This document shows positions 17,446-27,004 of a stretch of DNA of 64,000 bases, one piece after another. The DNA comes from an uncultured Lachnospiraceae bacterium (lineage in GTDB: Bacteria > Bacillota > Clostridia > Lachnospirales > Lachnospiraceae). The notes beneath the pieces were generated by a model, which was given only the letters and a program-made list of their open reading frames with translations, was not told the DNA's origin and searched no databases. Location: contig CAJTRA010000009.1 in NCBI GenBank assembly GCA_910578345.1, positions 68,538 to 132,537 on the forward strand, read 5' to 3'. The translations under genes were made by a program, and so were the position numbers. The number at the start of each line of letters is the position of its first letter. Position 1 is the first letter of the stretch.

Positions 17446-18759
17446 CTACTGCGCAAAAAGATCCCGTAACAGATCAACTGCCTGCTCATAATCGTATTTG
17501 GCATCTACTTCCTGCATCAGATACTCATTGACTGCATCGATCTTAGCGATCGCATAGTCAATCTTGGGATTGCTTCCACTCTTATAAGCACCAATATTAA
17601 TCAGATCCTCCGCTTCATTGTAAGTGGCCAGTACATTTTTCAGCTTACCGGCCAGCGTCTTGTGCTCCTTGTCTACGATCTGTGCCATACAGCGGGATAT
17701 GCTCTGCAGGACATCGATCGCCGGATAATGGTTCTGGTGCGCCAGCTTACGGTTCAACATAATATGACCGTCCAGGATACTTCTGGCTGTGTCTGTGATC
17801 GGTTCATTCATATCGTCGCCATCTACTAAAACCGTATACAATCCCGTGATTGACCCCGTCTGTGCACATCCTGCCCTCTCAAGAAGCTTCGGCATCTCGG
17901 AATACACGCTGGGCGGATACCCCCTGGAAACCGGCGGCTCTCCGCTGGCCAGTCCGATTTCCCGCTGCGCCATGGAAAAACGCGTCAGGGAATCCATCAT
18001 CAGCAGTACATCCTTGCCCTGATCCCTGAAATACTCTGCGATCGCTGTCGCCGTCTTGGCCGCCTTATTTCTCTCCAAAGCAGACTTGTCAGAAGTGGCC
18101 ACGACCACCACGGAACGCTTCATGCCTTCTTCTCCCAGATCTCTCTCCACAAACTCGCGCACTTCTCTTCCGCGCTCCCCGATCAGAGCGATCACATTAA
18201 TATCTGCTTTCGTATTGCGTGCAAACATCCCCATCAGTGTAGACTTACCGACACCAGACCCCGCAAAGATCCCGATACGCTGCCCTTTCCCCACAGTCAT
18301 CAGTCCATCGATCGCCTTAACGCCCAAGGGCAGTACATCCGCAATAATCTTGCGGTCCATAGGATCGGGGGGCTGCGCTTCCACACTGTAAGAGATCCCC
18401 GGAAGATAGCTGCCGTCAATCCTGCCCAGACCGTCCAGTACTTTTCCCAACAGTTCATTACTGACGGGCACCGACAACGGCTCTCCCACATTCTCAACGA
18501 TACAGCCCAAACCGATCCCATCTGTCTTATCACAGGGCATCAACAATGTCTTGCGGTCCTTAAATCCCACTACCTCTGCCATGATCGGTTTATACTCTTC
18601 CTGCGCCGGATATATTCTGCACAGATCCCCAAGCTTCGCCTCCGGTCCTGCCGACTCAATCGTCAGGCCAACCACATTCTCAACGCGTCCCTTCCTCTTA
18701 AAGAAAGTTTCCTCCGCTATTCTGCTGTATTTATCAAAATCAATCGTTGTCGTCATCAA
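17446..18759 (-). CDS. fliI: FliI, flagellar export ATPase
   Basis: FliI is the F1-beta-like ATPase of the export apparatus. It has the Walker A loop GIFAGSGVGKST (about 165-176), the catalytic-glutamate motif GERGREVREF, Walker B (DVLLMMDSLTRFSMAQREIG) and the C-terminal docking helices. The 437-residue length is standard. It lies between fliH (its regulator) and fliJ (its stalk). Confidence 0.97.
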   Translation of the reverse strand: MMTTTIDFDKYSRIAEETFFKRKGRVENVVGLTIESAGPEAKLGDLCRIYPAQEEYKPIMAEVVGFKDRKTLLMPCDKTDGIGLGCIVENVGEPLSVPVSNELLGKVLDGLGRIDGSYLPGISYSVEAQPPDPMDRKIIADVLPLGVKAIDGLMTVGKGQRIGIFAGSGVGKSTLMGMFARNTKADINVIALIGERGREVREFVERDLGEEGMKRSVVVVATSDKSALERNKAAKTATAIAEYFRDQGKDVLLMMDSLTRFSMAQREIGLASGEPPVSRGYPPSVYSEMPKLLERAGCAQTGSITGLYTVLVDGDDMNEPITDTARSILDGHIMLNRKLAHQNHYPAIDVLQSISRCMAQIVDKEHKTLAGKLKNVLATYNEAEDLINIGAYKSGSNPKIDYAIAKIDAVNEYLMQEVDAKYDYEQAVDLLRDLFAQ

Positions 18760-18795
18760 CTGTCATCAACCACTTTTATTCTTTATTCTTTGCTC

Positions 18796-19653
18796 CTAAG
18801 AGCGCTCATAGGATAACATACGCAATTTATTATTCAACTCCGTCAACTGTGTATCCACACCACAGTCAAATATGCCGCCATCCGTCTCGATCATACATTC
18901 CCCCCGTCCCAGCGTAAGATCTTCGATAATCTCAACGGTCCCTCTTCCGGCGGCAGCGCCCTCTGTAAGAGCCTGCTTCTGCATATTGACAAACGGATAG
19001 TCTTCCTTAGAAACGTGTACAATAAAAGTCCTGCTGCTCTCTACCTGCCTCAATGTGGAGTCTACCAAGTGCACCAGGATATCTCTATTGTCTGCCAGTC
19101 CAATTCCGAAGATATGGCTGTAAACTTCCGTAATCGTATCGATGAACCTTGGCTCCAGTTCGTCGATCAACTGCTCATACTCTGCTTCCAGCCGCCGTCT
19201 CTCGGCCATCACCTGCCTCTTCATCTCCTCTGCTTCCGAGACACCCTTCCGATAGCCTTCCTCGTAACCTTCTTTCTTCCCTTCTTCCATCGCCCAACGG
19301 CGCTTTGCTTCTATTTCATTCTGCGCTGCCGCATTCATCTCATCAATCTGCGCCTGCGCATCATCTAACATCTCCTGCGCCTGCGCTTTGATCTCTTCCA
19401 AGTCAGGCGCTTTCTCTGCTTTAATAATACCGCTGTCGTCGCTGTTATCCCGCAGGAGAGCGTCGATTGCCTCTCCGCCGAGGCCGCTCACAAATCCAGC
19501 TTCCTCCCCCTGCTCCAGCTCCATATTGCTGCTGGCTCTTCTGAGAGCCGCCTGTTCTTCGATCCGTTTCTCAACGAGAGCATTCGAATCAATCACATGC
19601 TTCTCATCTCCGGACACAACGACCCAGCTTGCTTTATATAGATTCCTAGACAA
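18796..19653 (-). CDS. fliH: FliH, export ATPase regulator
   Basis: FliH holds FliI and links it to the C-ring. The product has a long Glu/Ala/Arg-rich coiled coil (about 75-170) and a C-terminal V-ATPase E-type domain (TLRQVESSRTFIVHVSKED, VEIIEDLTLGRGECMIET). A TTG at 19653 was chosen as the start, giving LSRNLYKASWVVV, because GGAGGTGA lies 8 nt upstream and homologues begin in this way. This start overlaps the fliG stop codon by 8 bp. An upstream GTG at 19671 is possible but less well placed. Confidence 0.9.
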   Translation of the reverse strand: MSRNLYKASWVVVSGDEKHVIDSNALVEKRIEEQAALRRASSNMELEQGEEAGFVSGLGGEAIDALLRDNSDDSGIIKAEKAPDLEEIKAQAQEMLDDAQAQIDEMNAAAQNEIEAKRRWAMEEGKKEGYEEGYRKGVSEAEEMKRQVMAERRRLEAEYEQLIDELEPRFIDTITEVYSHIFGIGLADNRDILVHLVDSTLRQVESSRTFIVHVSKEDYPFVNMQKQALTEGAAAGRGTVEIIEDLTLGRGECMIETDGGIFDCGVDTQLTELNNKLRMLSYERS

Positions 19654-20659
19654 CGATCTCGTCACCTCCACCTCTGGAGATCACAATCTCTGCAGAGTCT
19701 TCCAGTTTTCTGATAACATTTACGATCTTCTGCTGCGCTTCCTCTACATCCTTCATACGTACAGGGCCCATGAATTCCATGTCTTCCTTGATCATCGCTG
19801 CCAGACGCTTTGAAAGGTTATTAAAGATCGCATTCTGCACTTCCTCATTAGAACCTTTCAGGGCAGTCGCCAGATCACCGTTGTCTACATCACGCAGCAC
19901 ACGCTGAATCGCTCTGTCGTCCAGAAGCAGGATATCTTCGAATACGAACATCTTCTTTCTGATCTCGTCTGCAAGTTCCGGCTCCTCGATCTCCAATGTC
20001 TCCATGATATGCTTCTCTGTTCCACGATCCACTGTATTCAAAATCTCTACGACAGCATCCACGCCGCCGATGATCGTGTAGTCCTGATTTACTAAAGAGG
20101 ACAGCTTGGATTCCAGCACTTTCTCCACTTCCTTGATCACCTCCGGGCTGGTCCTGTCCATGATTGCAATACGCCTTGCCACATCAGCCTGCCTGTCTGG
20201 CGGTAACGCTGACAGGATCAGGGCGGACTGTGACGCAGACAGATAAGACAAAATCAAAGCAATCGTCTGCGGATGTTCATCCTGAATAAAGTTAAGCAGC
20301 TGCGACGCATCGGTCTTCCTGATAAACTCGAACGGTTTTACCTGTAGGGACGCCGTCAGCTTGCCAATCACATCCATTGCCTTGTCTGCACCAAAAGACT
20401 TCTCCAGAAGTTCCTTCGCATAGTTGATACCGCCTTCTGCGATATACTGCTGTGCCAGACATACCTGATAAAACTCGGAAATGACTTCATCCTTCAGCTT
20501 CGGTGTAATATTTCTGGTATTGGCAATCTCTAAGGTCAGTTCCTCTATCTCTTCTTCCTTCAGATGTTTAAAAACGTTAGCAGATCTCTCTGGCCCCAGG
20601 GCGATCAACAGAATCGCCGCCTTCTGAAGTCCACTGACATTTTCAGACTCCTTCCCCAT
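19646..20659 (-). CDS. fliG: FliG, motor switch/rotor protein
   Basis: FliG couples MotA torque to rotation. The 337-residue product shows the three FliG domains: N-terminal (LQKAAILLIALGPERSANVF), the middle domain with the EHPQT motif (NFIQDEHPQTIALILSYL), and the C-terminal torque domain with charged residues in DDRAIQRVLRDVDNGDLATA. It is 5 bp after fliF. Confidence 0.97.
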   Translation of the reverse strand: MGKESENVSGLQKAAILLIALGPERSANVFKHLKEEEIEELTLEIANTRNITPKLKDEVISEFYQVCLAQQYIAEGGINYAKELLEKSFGADKAMDVIGKLTASLQVKPFEFIRKTDASQLLNFIQDEHPQTIALILSYLSASQSALILSALPPDRQADVARRIAIMDRTSPEVIKEVEKVLESKLSSLVNQDYTIIGGVDAVVEILNTVDRGTEKHIMETLEIEEPELADEIRKKMFVFEDILLLDDRAIQRVLRDVDNGDLATALKGSNEEVQNAIFNNLSKRLAAMIKEDMEFMGPVRMKDVEEAQQKIVNVIRKLEDSAEIVISRGGGDEIVV

Positions 20660-20664
20660 TTAAC

Positions 20665-22275
20665 TTACCCCCAGTCCTCATTCAACCAGTTGCGCAGCAG
20701 ATTCGCTGCAGCCTCCGGATTCTCATCTACGAATTTATTGATCAGCTTTCTTTCCTCTGATTCATTCTCTACCATAATATCTTCTAACTGCATCTCAGGA
20801 TTGGACTGCAGCAGCGTCTCCACAGAGATCTCTTCCTCTTCCTCTGCATGCTTCTCGCCGCGCATACTTCTGAGTACGACAAAGGCAAGCAGTGCCAGGA
20901 TCACGACGATCAACACGATCTGTATGATATCTGTCGCAGTAATGCTGGAACCTTCCGCATCAAAGAAAATATTCTCGCTGTAAGCTACCAGTGAAATGCT
21001 CTCTGCCGGGATTCCCGTGGCATTCGCCACTGCACCTGTCAGATCCTCTTCCACCTCGATCCTTGTACGCTCTGCATTGGCAAGTTTATACTCCTCCCAG
21101 GTAACGCCTTCCAGCTCTCCTCTTGTCCTTGCATCCTCCTCGCGCACAACATTATACCGGATCATGGACGCCATCAGAGAAGACTGGCCATAATCAATAT
21201 ATCCCGCCGGCGTCTTCCTGCTGGTGATCTCCTCATCAGGCAGAAATTTCCGAGATTCTTCAGAAGTGGAAGAATTCCCGCCGCCATTATCCGGCAGCAC
21301 ATAAGTAGAATCATCGTCATTGGAATCCGTGCCGGGAATTCCGGCCACAGTACTCTCATTCTCAGAACTGAAAACATTCTCCTCGGAAAGCATTCCTTCT
21401 GTACGCCCATCCGGCGCCGAGTATCTATGTATGGTCGATTCTGTGGTCGAGAAGTCCAATGCCAGGTTCGTAGCCACTTCCACATTATCAAATTGATTCG
21501 TTCCAAGCAGTACTTTGCGTACCTCGCCGATGACCAGCTTCTCCGCCTCAGCTTTCACAGAAAGCTGTGCATTTGCGGCGCCTGACACACTATAGTTATC
21601 GTCTCCGCTAAAGAGCATATTGCCATCAAAATCCATAATCACAATATGATCTGTCGTCTCATTGCCGATCGCCGTGGCGACTGCTCTTGCAAGCGCCGCC
21701 GAACTCTCTACGCTGAATTCGTCTTTCAGTTCCAGCAGCACCCAGGCATAAGCTTCCTCGTCCGTTGCAAGCAGCGTGCCGTCATTCTCCGGAATATTGA
21801 GCTTGACTCTGGCCGTCTTGATCGCCGAGAAATTCTCAATCATATCTCTTGCCAGATAATCCTGCAGATATACTACATTTTTCTTCTGTTTGTCAGACTC
21901 TGTCGTGGAAAAACTCCCCTCCGTCACCTTATCGATCGTATAGCCTGCCGCCTGAATGTTATTGGAATTGAGAAGCATACGCGCGTTCGCCTGCTGATCC
22001 TTCAAGATCCGAAAAGTCAGTGCATCATCCGAAACAGTATACTTCATGTTCTCGCCATCTAACAGCTCCTTGACTTCCGCCGCCTCGGCCGCCGTCTCAC
22101 ATTCCCGCAGCAGAACGTACTGCGGTTTCGTCAGCATCGTCACAACAGCAACAATTCCCACAATCACCACTGCCATACCGCAGATCAAAAGTGTCTTCTG
22201 TTTCGCTGTAAAACGATTCCACCACTCTAATATCCGATTTCCTAATTCTCTTAATTTGACTACTAATTTATCCAC
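20665..22275 (-). CDS. fliF: FliF, MS-ring protein
   Basis: FliF forms the MS ring, the base on which the flagellum is built. The 536-residue protein has two membrane helices (about 28-49 and 445-465), YscJ-like ring-building motifs between them (ECETAAEAAEVKELLDGENM, VYLQDYLARDMIENFSAIKT) and the FliG-binding C-terminus (NLLRNWLNEDWG). All are as expected for the family. Confidence 0.97.
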   Translation of the reverse strand: MDKLVVKLRELGNRILEWWNRFTAKQKTLLICGMAVVIVGIVAVVTMLTKPQYVLLRECETAAEAAEVKELLDGENMKYTVSDDALTFRILKDQQANARMLLNSNNIQAAGYTIDKVTEGSFSTTESDKQKKNVVYLQDYLARDMIENFSAIKTARVKLNIPENDGTLLATDEEAYAWVLLELKDEFSVESSAALARAVATAIGNETTDHIVIMDFDGNMLFSGDDNYSVSGAANAQLSVKAEAEKLVIGEVRKVLLGTNQFDNVEVATNLALDFSTTESTIHRYSAPDGRTEGMLSEENVFSSENESTVAGIPGTDSNDDDSTYVLPDNGGGNSSTSEESRKFLPDEEITSRKTPAGYIDYGQSSLMASMIRYNVVREEDARTRGELEGVTWEEYKLANAERTRIEVEEDLTGAVANATGIPAESISLVAYSENIFFDAEGSSITATDIIQIVLIVVILALLAFVVLRSMRGEKHAEEEEEISVETLLQSNPEMQLEDIMVENESEERKLINKFVDENPEAAANLLRNWLNEDWG

Positions 22276-22319
22276 AGCAACTTATCTCCTTCAGCCTTCC
22301 CCTTATTCGCTCCGAAACC

Positions 22320-22646
22320 CTAGATCTGCATCTGAAGAAGTTCTCTGTAGGCGTCTAAAACCTTATCTCTGATCGCAACCGTATACTGCAGGGCAGTAGA
22401 CGCCTTCTGTAACGCAATACTAAGATCATGCGCATTCTCGGTCTCCCCAAGCATCCACTTGACCTCCTCATTCTCCGCATCTGATAAATAACTGTTCGTC
22501 GTGTTCAGATTATCGATCGCCGTATGTAATAAACTCTCAAAGCCTGTCTCTTTATATGTGTCCGGTTTATTGGTAGCCGCACTCCTTGCTGCTTCTTTGA
22601 CCGCCTCCGAAGACACGTTATGAAGCGCTGTAATATCCAAAGCCAT
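22320..22646 (-). CDS. fliE: FliE, MS-ring/rod junction protein
   Basis: FliE connects the rod to the MS ring and is an early export substrate. The 108-residue product carries the conserved C-terminal helix pair (ENAHDLSIALQKASTALQYT, then VRDKVLDAYRELLQMQI-type ending). It lies between flgC and fliF, its universal position in Gram-positive operons. Confidence 0.95.
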   Translation of the reverse strand: MALDITALHNVSSEAVKEAARSAATNKPDTYKETGFESLLHTAIDNLNTTNSYLSDAENEEVKWMLGETENAHDLSIALQKASTALQYTVAIRDKVLDAYRELLQMQI

Positions 22647-22681
22647 CTCTCTTCCTCCAAATTATAAGGTGTCTATTCATA

Positions 22682-23131
22682 TTACTGGTTATTTAACAGA
22701 TTTAATCCCGTAGTTGCTATACTCTTGCTGGCATTGAATGCTGTTGCATTCGCCTGGTAAGCGCGGCTGGCATCAATCAGGTTCGTCATCTCGGTGATTG
22801 TGCTGACATTTGGATACATCACATAACCGTTCTCGTCCGCATCCGGATGAGAAGGGTCATATACCATATTGCCTTCCGTCCATGTATCTTCATAAACTCC
22901 CGTCACCTTAACGCCAGTGCCATTATAACGCCCTCTCGCCTTATTCAGCACCTGCCTGAACGGCGCCTGGGAATTCTTCTCTTCAAAAACTACCACTTTC
23001 CTGCGGTAAGGGGTTCCATCTTCTGTACGGGTTGTATTTGCATTGGCTACGTTCTGGGAAATGATATCCATACGGTAGCGCTCTGCCGTCATTCCTGTCG
23101 CATTAATGTCAAAAGCTGTAAACAGTCCCAT
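22682..23131 (-). CDS. flgC: FlgC, proximal rod protein
   Basis: FlgC is a proximal rod subunit. The N-terminal motif MGLFTAFDINATGMTAERYR with SQNVANANTT and the C-terminal SRAYQANATAFNASKSIATT are typical of rod proteins. The 149-residue length is normal. It is 49 bp after flgB. Confidence 0.96.
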   Translation of the reverse strand: MGLFTAFDINATGMTAERYRMDIISQNVANANTTRTEDGTPYRRKVVVFEEKNSQAPFRQVLNKARGRYNGTGVKVTGVYEDTWTEGNMVYDPSHPDADENGYVMYPNVSTITEMTNLIDASRAYQANATAFNASKSIATTGLNLLNNQ

Positions 23132-23180
23132 CGTTCTCTCTCCTTATTCCCTCATTGCACGTCTCATACCAAAACAGCTG

Positions 23181-23585
23181 TTATTTCATGACCATCTGCA
23201 GATTCTTAAACTCCTGTCTGATCGCTGCCGACAATCCCTGGTACACGATCTGGTTCTTCGCCAGATACACGCCCTCTGTATCCGGATCCACATTATTGCC
23301 ATCGATCCGGTAAGAATATCCGGAATAGTCGCTGAACGTAACCGGTCTTAACCGGCCAAGATTCCGGTTCAGTCCGGACATCTTCGCATCCATGGATGTA
23401 TATCTTGACTGCCCCAGCGCCTGTGCAAGCTGAGAAGCAAAATCCACGTCACTCCGCTTAAATCCCGGTGTGTCGGCATTTGAGATATTATTGGAAATAA
23501 CATCGTTGCGCAGCCACGAAGCATCCGCCGCCCTGTCTAATACATTGATATAATCAAACGCGTTCGTACTCGATAAGGTACTCAT
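23181..23585 (-). CDS. flgB: FlgB, proximal rod protein
   Basis: First gene of the operon. FlgB is a proximal rod subunit, with the motif NVISNNISNADTPGFKRSDV-like stretch near residues 28-46 and a C-terminal helix ending QEFKNLQMVMK. The ATG at 23585 was preferred to a GTG at 23591 because AGGAGG lies 9 nt before the ATG but only 3 nt before the GTG. A candidate sigma-A promoter precedes the ribosome site. Confidence 0.95.
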   Translation of the reverse strand: MSTLSSTNAFDYINVLDRAADASWLRNDVISNNISNADTPGFKRSDVDFASQLAQALGQSRYTSMDAKMSGLNRNLGRLRPVTFSDYSGYSYRIDGNNVDPDTEGVYLAKNQIVYQGLSAAIRQEFKNLQMVMK

Positions 23586-23622
23586 AACCACAGCCCTCCT
23601 AGTTTAATAGAATCCATACTTT

Positions 23623-23650
23623 ATTATAAAGCTATTAAGAAAAAAAACAA
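23623..23650 (-). promoter_or_regulatory. Candidate promoter of the flagellar operon
   Basis: Minus-strand TTGTTT and TATAAT are separated by 16 bp, about 40 bp before flgB and just after the codY terminator. The fit to sigma-A is fair, which would make this the main start of the 27-gene operon. No sigma-D (SigD/FliA-type) match was seen here. Confidence 0.5.
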
Positions 23651-23708
23651 GGTTTTTCGAGTCATTTTTCACAATTTGTTAACAGTAATATCTGGAATCA
23701 AACTTACA

Positions 23709-23763
23709 AAAAAAGGGAAAAGGATTCACATAGCTGTAAATCCGCATCCTTGTAAATCCTTTT
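23709..23763 (-). terminator. Terminator after codY
   Basis: On the minus strand, AAAGGATTTACA and TGTGAATCCTTT pair across a 31-nt loop and are followed by a pyrimidine run ending in seven U. It lies 45 bp after the codY stop codon and separates codY from the flagellar promoter. Confidence 0.75.
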
Positions 23764-23807
23764 ACATTAGAAATTTCCTCTCTTTATTCATATGTGATCT
23801 GTGGGAA

Positions 23808-24593
23808 TCAAAATCTTCCCTGTTCTTTCAGCTTCTCTACTTCATCAAACACGACATCATTCAACACCTTAATATAGGTGCCCTTCATTCCCGATGATCT
23901 CGATTCAATCACCCCGGCGCTCTCGAACTTACGCAGCGCATTGACAATGACAGAACGGGTGATCCCCACCTTATCCGCGATCTTGCTTGCCACAAGGATC
24001 CCCTCCATGCCGCCCAGCTCGTCGAATATATGTGTGATCGCCTCCATCTCTGAGAAAGACAATGTGCCGATGGCAGATTTCACAACCGCCAGCTTACGGT
24101 TCTCCTCCGCATTCTCCTCACTCACTGCGCGGAGCATCTCAAGCCCTACCACTGTGGTGCCATACTCACACAGGATAATATCATCGATATCATACTGTTC
24201 ATTGCATTTGTACAGGAATAGCGTTCCCAGCCGTTCTCCCGATATCTCGATCGGTACAATGACCGCCCTGTACTTCTTCGTATCAATATTCTCGAACCCC
24301 AAAGTCTCCAGATTGACATTCTCTTTCGTGGACAGTACCGACAACAGCCTCTCATTTAGCATCGGATCGATAAAACCGCCCACATGGTCTACGATCAGTT
24401 CCATAATGGACTCCACCATATCCAGATCCCCGATGCCGAGCACCTTACCCTTCCTGCTGATCACAAGAACGTTAGAACCAAGAATATCCTTGAGTACATC
24501 ACAGATATCATTGAACACGACCTTGCCTGAATTATTGTTGTGCAGAAGTTTCCCAATCTTTCTTGTCTTATCCAATAATTGAACGCTGCTCAT
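23808..24593 (-). CDS. codY: CodY, GTP/branched-chain amino acid-sensing global repressor
   Basis: CodY represses stationary-phase, transport and motility genes when GTP and isoleucine/leucine/valine are plentiful. The 261-residue product has the N-terminal GAF ligand domain (MSSVQLLDKTRKIGKLL...) and a C-terminal winged helix with SKIADKVGITRSVIVNALRK and SSGMKGTYIKV. Both are near-identical in character to characterised CodY. It has its own promoter and terminator and lies directly upstream of the flagellar operon, a known CodY target in some Firmicutes (inference here). Confidence 0.97.
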   Translation of the reverse strand: MSSVQLLDKTRKIGKLLHNNNSGKVVFNDICDVLKDILGSNVLVISRKGKVLGIGDLDMVESIMELIVDHVGGFIDPMLNERLLSVLSTKENVNLETLGFENIDTKKYRAVIVPIEISGERLGTLFLYKCNEQYDIDDIILCEYGTTVVGLEMLRAVSEENAEENRKLAVVKSAIGTLSFSEMEAITHIFDELGGMEGILVASKIADKVGITRSVIVNALRKFESAGVIESRSSGMKGTYIKVLNDVVFDEVEKLKEQGRF

Positions 24594-24693
24594 GAACTTA
24601 ACTCCTTATCCCCTGCCTGGGAAATCAGCATACCTCCCTGCGGCAAATCAGTTGTGAATCGTAACAAATACTTACACAATTCCAGATAAATTG

Positions 24694-24722
24694 ATTTTAT
24701 CACAACATTCGCGTATAATCAA
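24694..24722 (-). promoter_or_regulatory. Candidate codY promoter
   Basis: TTGATT and TAAAAT are separated by 17 bp on the minus strand, about 100 bp before the codY start codon. The good sigma-A spacing suggests that codY is transcribed independently of topA. Confidence 0.55.
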
Positions 24723-24776
24723 TGTCTTTTAAGCACATTTAGCATCATTTTGTTCACAATTTGGATTATTTTTACA

Positions 24777-24802
24777 GAATTTTCTGACATTCCAGAAAAT
24801 TC
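24777..24802. promoter_or_regulatory. 10-bp-arm palindrome resembling overlapping CodY boxes
   Basis: GAATTTTCTG and its exact complement CAGAAAATTC flank a 6-bp spacer. Each half resembles the CodY box AATTTTCWGAAAATT (12 of 15 positions each, counted by eye). It lies between topA and codY, about 55 bp upstream of the candidate codY -35 box. There is no U-tract, so a terminator is less likely. It could be an autoregulatory site. Confidence 0.4.
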
Positions 24803-24810
24803 ATCTGCCT

Positions 24811-26859
24811 CTACGCCTCCTGCTTCTGCGCATCCTTGACAAATCCACAATTCTCATCTGAGCAGGCCAGCTTATTTCCCTTCTGCAGCATGATCGCGCC
24901 GCATCTGTCGCATCTGTCCTCCACAGGCTTCTGCCATACCATAAAGTCGCAGTCAGGATTGTCGATACAGCCGTAATATTTCCGGCCTTTCTTCGTCTTC
25001 TTTAACACAATATCCTTGCCGCACTTCGGACATGCCACGCCGATCTTCTCGAAATACGGCTTCGTATTACGGCACTCCGGGAAGCCAGGGCAGGCCAGGA
25101 ATCTGCCATGTGGTCCATATTTGATGACCATCTGTCTGCCGCACAGGTCGCAGAATTCATCGGACAACTCATCTGCAATTTCCACTTCCTTAAGCTCCTT
25201 CTCAGCCTTATCTACCGCTTCCGCCAGATCAGGATAGAAGTTCGAGACGACTGTCTTCCATTTCACGCTTCCTTCTTCCACGCCGTCCAGCAGCGCTTCC
25301 ATCGTAGCGGTAAAATTCACATCCACGATAGAAGGAAAGGCTTCCTTCATCATATTATTTACCACTTCTCCTAGTTCCGTCACATAGAGATTCTTGTTCT
25401 CCTTGACAATATATCTTCTGGCAAGGATCGTCGTGATCGTGGGCGCATACGTACTCGGACGCCCGATGCCTAACTCCTCCATAGCCCTGACTAAGGAAGC
25501 CTCCGTATAATGGGACGCCGGCTGGGTAAAGTGCTGTTTCTCGAAAAGCTGCTGTAAGGTCAGCTTTGTATCTTTTGTGATCCCTTTCACTAGGGTATTG
25601 TTTTCTTCTTTCTCTTCTTCTTCCGTATAAACGCTCATGAAACCGTCGAACTTCACTTTGGAAGCCGCAACGCTAAACCGCTGGCCCGCGGCATCAATCT
25701 TCACCGACGTCGTCTCATAGACAGCAGACGCCATCCGGCTTGCCACAAATCTTTTCCAGATCAACTGGTAGAGCCTGAACTGGTCTCTTGCCAAAGACTC
25801 CTTACTCTCCGACGGCGTCCTGTTTAAGTCCGTAGGACGGATCGCCTCATGGGCATCCTGGATCTTGGCGCCGCTCTTCTGCTCTTGTTCGGCCTTTGCT
25901 GCATAGTCCGTACCATACTTTGTTGTAACGAATTCCCTGGCTGCCTTCGCCGCCTCATCTGACACTCTGGTGGAATCTGTACGCAGATAGGTAATGATAC
26001 CGCTCTCATATAGCTGCTGCGCGAGACGCATCGTCTTCTGCGTCGAAAAGTTCAGCACCTTGCTTGCTTCCTGCTGCAGTGTAGAGGTGGTAAAGGGCAG
26101 CGGCGCCTTCTTGACTCTCTCGCCATTCTTGACAGAAGACACCTGATATTCCGCCTGGTTTAACAGCTTTTTGACTGCCTCCAGTTCCTCCCTGGAGCCA
26201 ATCGTTTTCTTCTCTTCTGTCGTCCCGTAATATTTGGCAAGTAACGGTTTCTTCTCCCCTGCCACAAGAAAAGACGCCTCTAATGTCCAGTATTCTTCCG
26301 GGATAAATGCATTGATTTCTTCTTCTCTGTCACAAATAATCCGAAGCGCTACCGACTGCACCCGTCCAGCGCTCAAGCCTCTCTTGACCTTCGCCCACAA
26401 AACAGGCGAGATCTTATAGCCCACCATACGGTCCAGGCAGCGTCTGGCCTGCTGGGCATCCACCAAATCCATATTGATCTCTCTGGCATTCTTCAAGGAT
26501 TCCTTGACTGCTGTCTTCGTGATCTCATTGAAAGTAATGCGGTAGACTTTCTTATTCTCCAGTTTAAGCGCCGCAAGAAGGTGCCATGAAATAGCTTCCC
26601 CCTCGCGGTCAGGGTCCGTCGCCAGATAGATTTTCTCGGCCTTCTTCACTTCCTTGCGGAGATTTGCCAGAATATCTCCCTTCCCCCTGATCGTGATATA
26701 TTTCGGTTCAAAATCATGCTCTACATCAATCCCCAGCACACTACGCGGCAGATCCCGTACATGTCCGTTGCTGGCCGCCACCTCATAATTCGCACCCAAA
26801 AACTTCTTGATCGTCTTTACTTTCGCTGGTGATTCCACAATTACCAGATATTTCGCCAT
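24811..26859 (-). CDS. topA: DNA topoisomerase I
   Basis: Type IA topoisomerase that relaxes negative supercoils. The 682-residue protein starts with a Toprim domain (KYLVIVESPAKVKTIKKFLG, then LATDPDREGEAISWH), has the active-site Tyr near residue 291 (GIITYLRTDSTRVS), and ends with three C4 zinc ribbons (CDLCGRQM, CPKCGKDI, CDRCGAIM). It lies downstream of dprA on the same strand, the common dprA-topA order in Firmicutes. Confidence 0.98.
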   Translation of the reverse strand: MAKYLVIVESPAKVKTIKKFLGANYEVAASNGHVRDLPRSVLGIDVEHDFEPKYITIRGKGDILANLRKEVKKAEKIYLATDPDREGEAISWHLLAALKLENKKVYRITFNEITKTAVKESLKNAREINMDLVDAQQARRCLDRMVGYKISPVLWAKVKRGLSAGRVQSVALRIICDREEEINAFIPEEYWTLEASFLVAGEKKPLLAKYYGTTEEKKTIGSREELEAVKKLLNQAEYQVSSVKNGERVKKAPLPFTTSTLQQEASKVLNFSTQKTMRLAQQLYESGIITYLRTDSTRVSDEAAKAAREFVTTKYGTDYAAKAEQEQKSGAKIQDAHEAIRPTDLNRTPSESKESLARDQFRLYQLIWKRFVASRMASAVYETTSVKIDAAGQRFSVAASKVKFDGFMSVYTEEEEKEENNTLVKGITKDTKLTLQQLFEKQHFTQPASHYTEASLVRAMEELGIGRPSTYAPTITTILARRYIVKENKNLYVTELGEVVNNMMKEAFPSIVDVNFTATMEALLDGVEEGSVKWKTVVSNFYPDLAEAVDKAEKELKEVEIADELSDEFCDLCGRQMVIKYGPHGRFLACPGFPECRNTKPYFEKIGVACPKCGKDIVLKKTKKGRKYYGCIDNPDCDFMVWQKPVEDRCDRCGAIMLQKGNKLACSDENCGFVKDAQKQEA

Positions 26860-27004
26860 AGAATATTCCCCTGTTTCTACTATTCAATAAGATAATGTGT
26901 CGTTTCCGTAAACGGACTCATCAACGTGAAACACTATACACTATATTCTTTACGCTGGCAAGAGGAAAAAAATTAAAAAAGGAGAAAGAACGATCTGCCC
27001 GATC

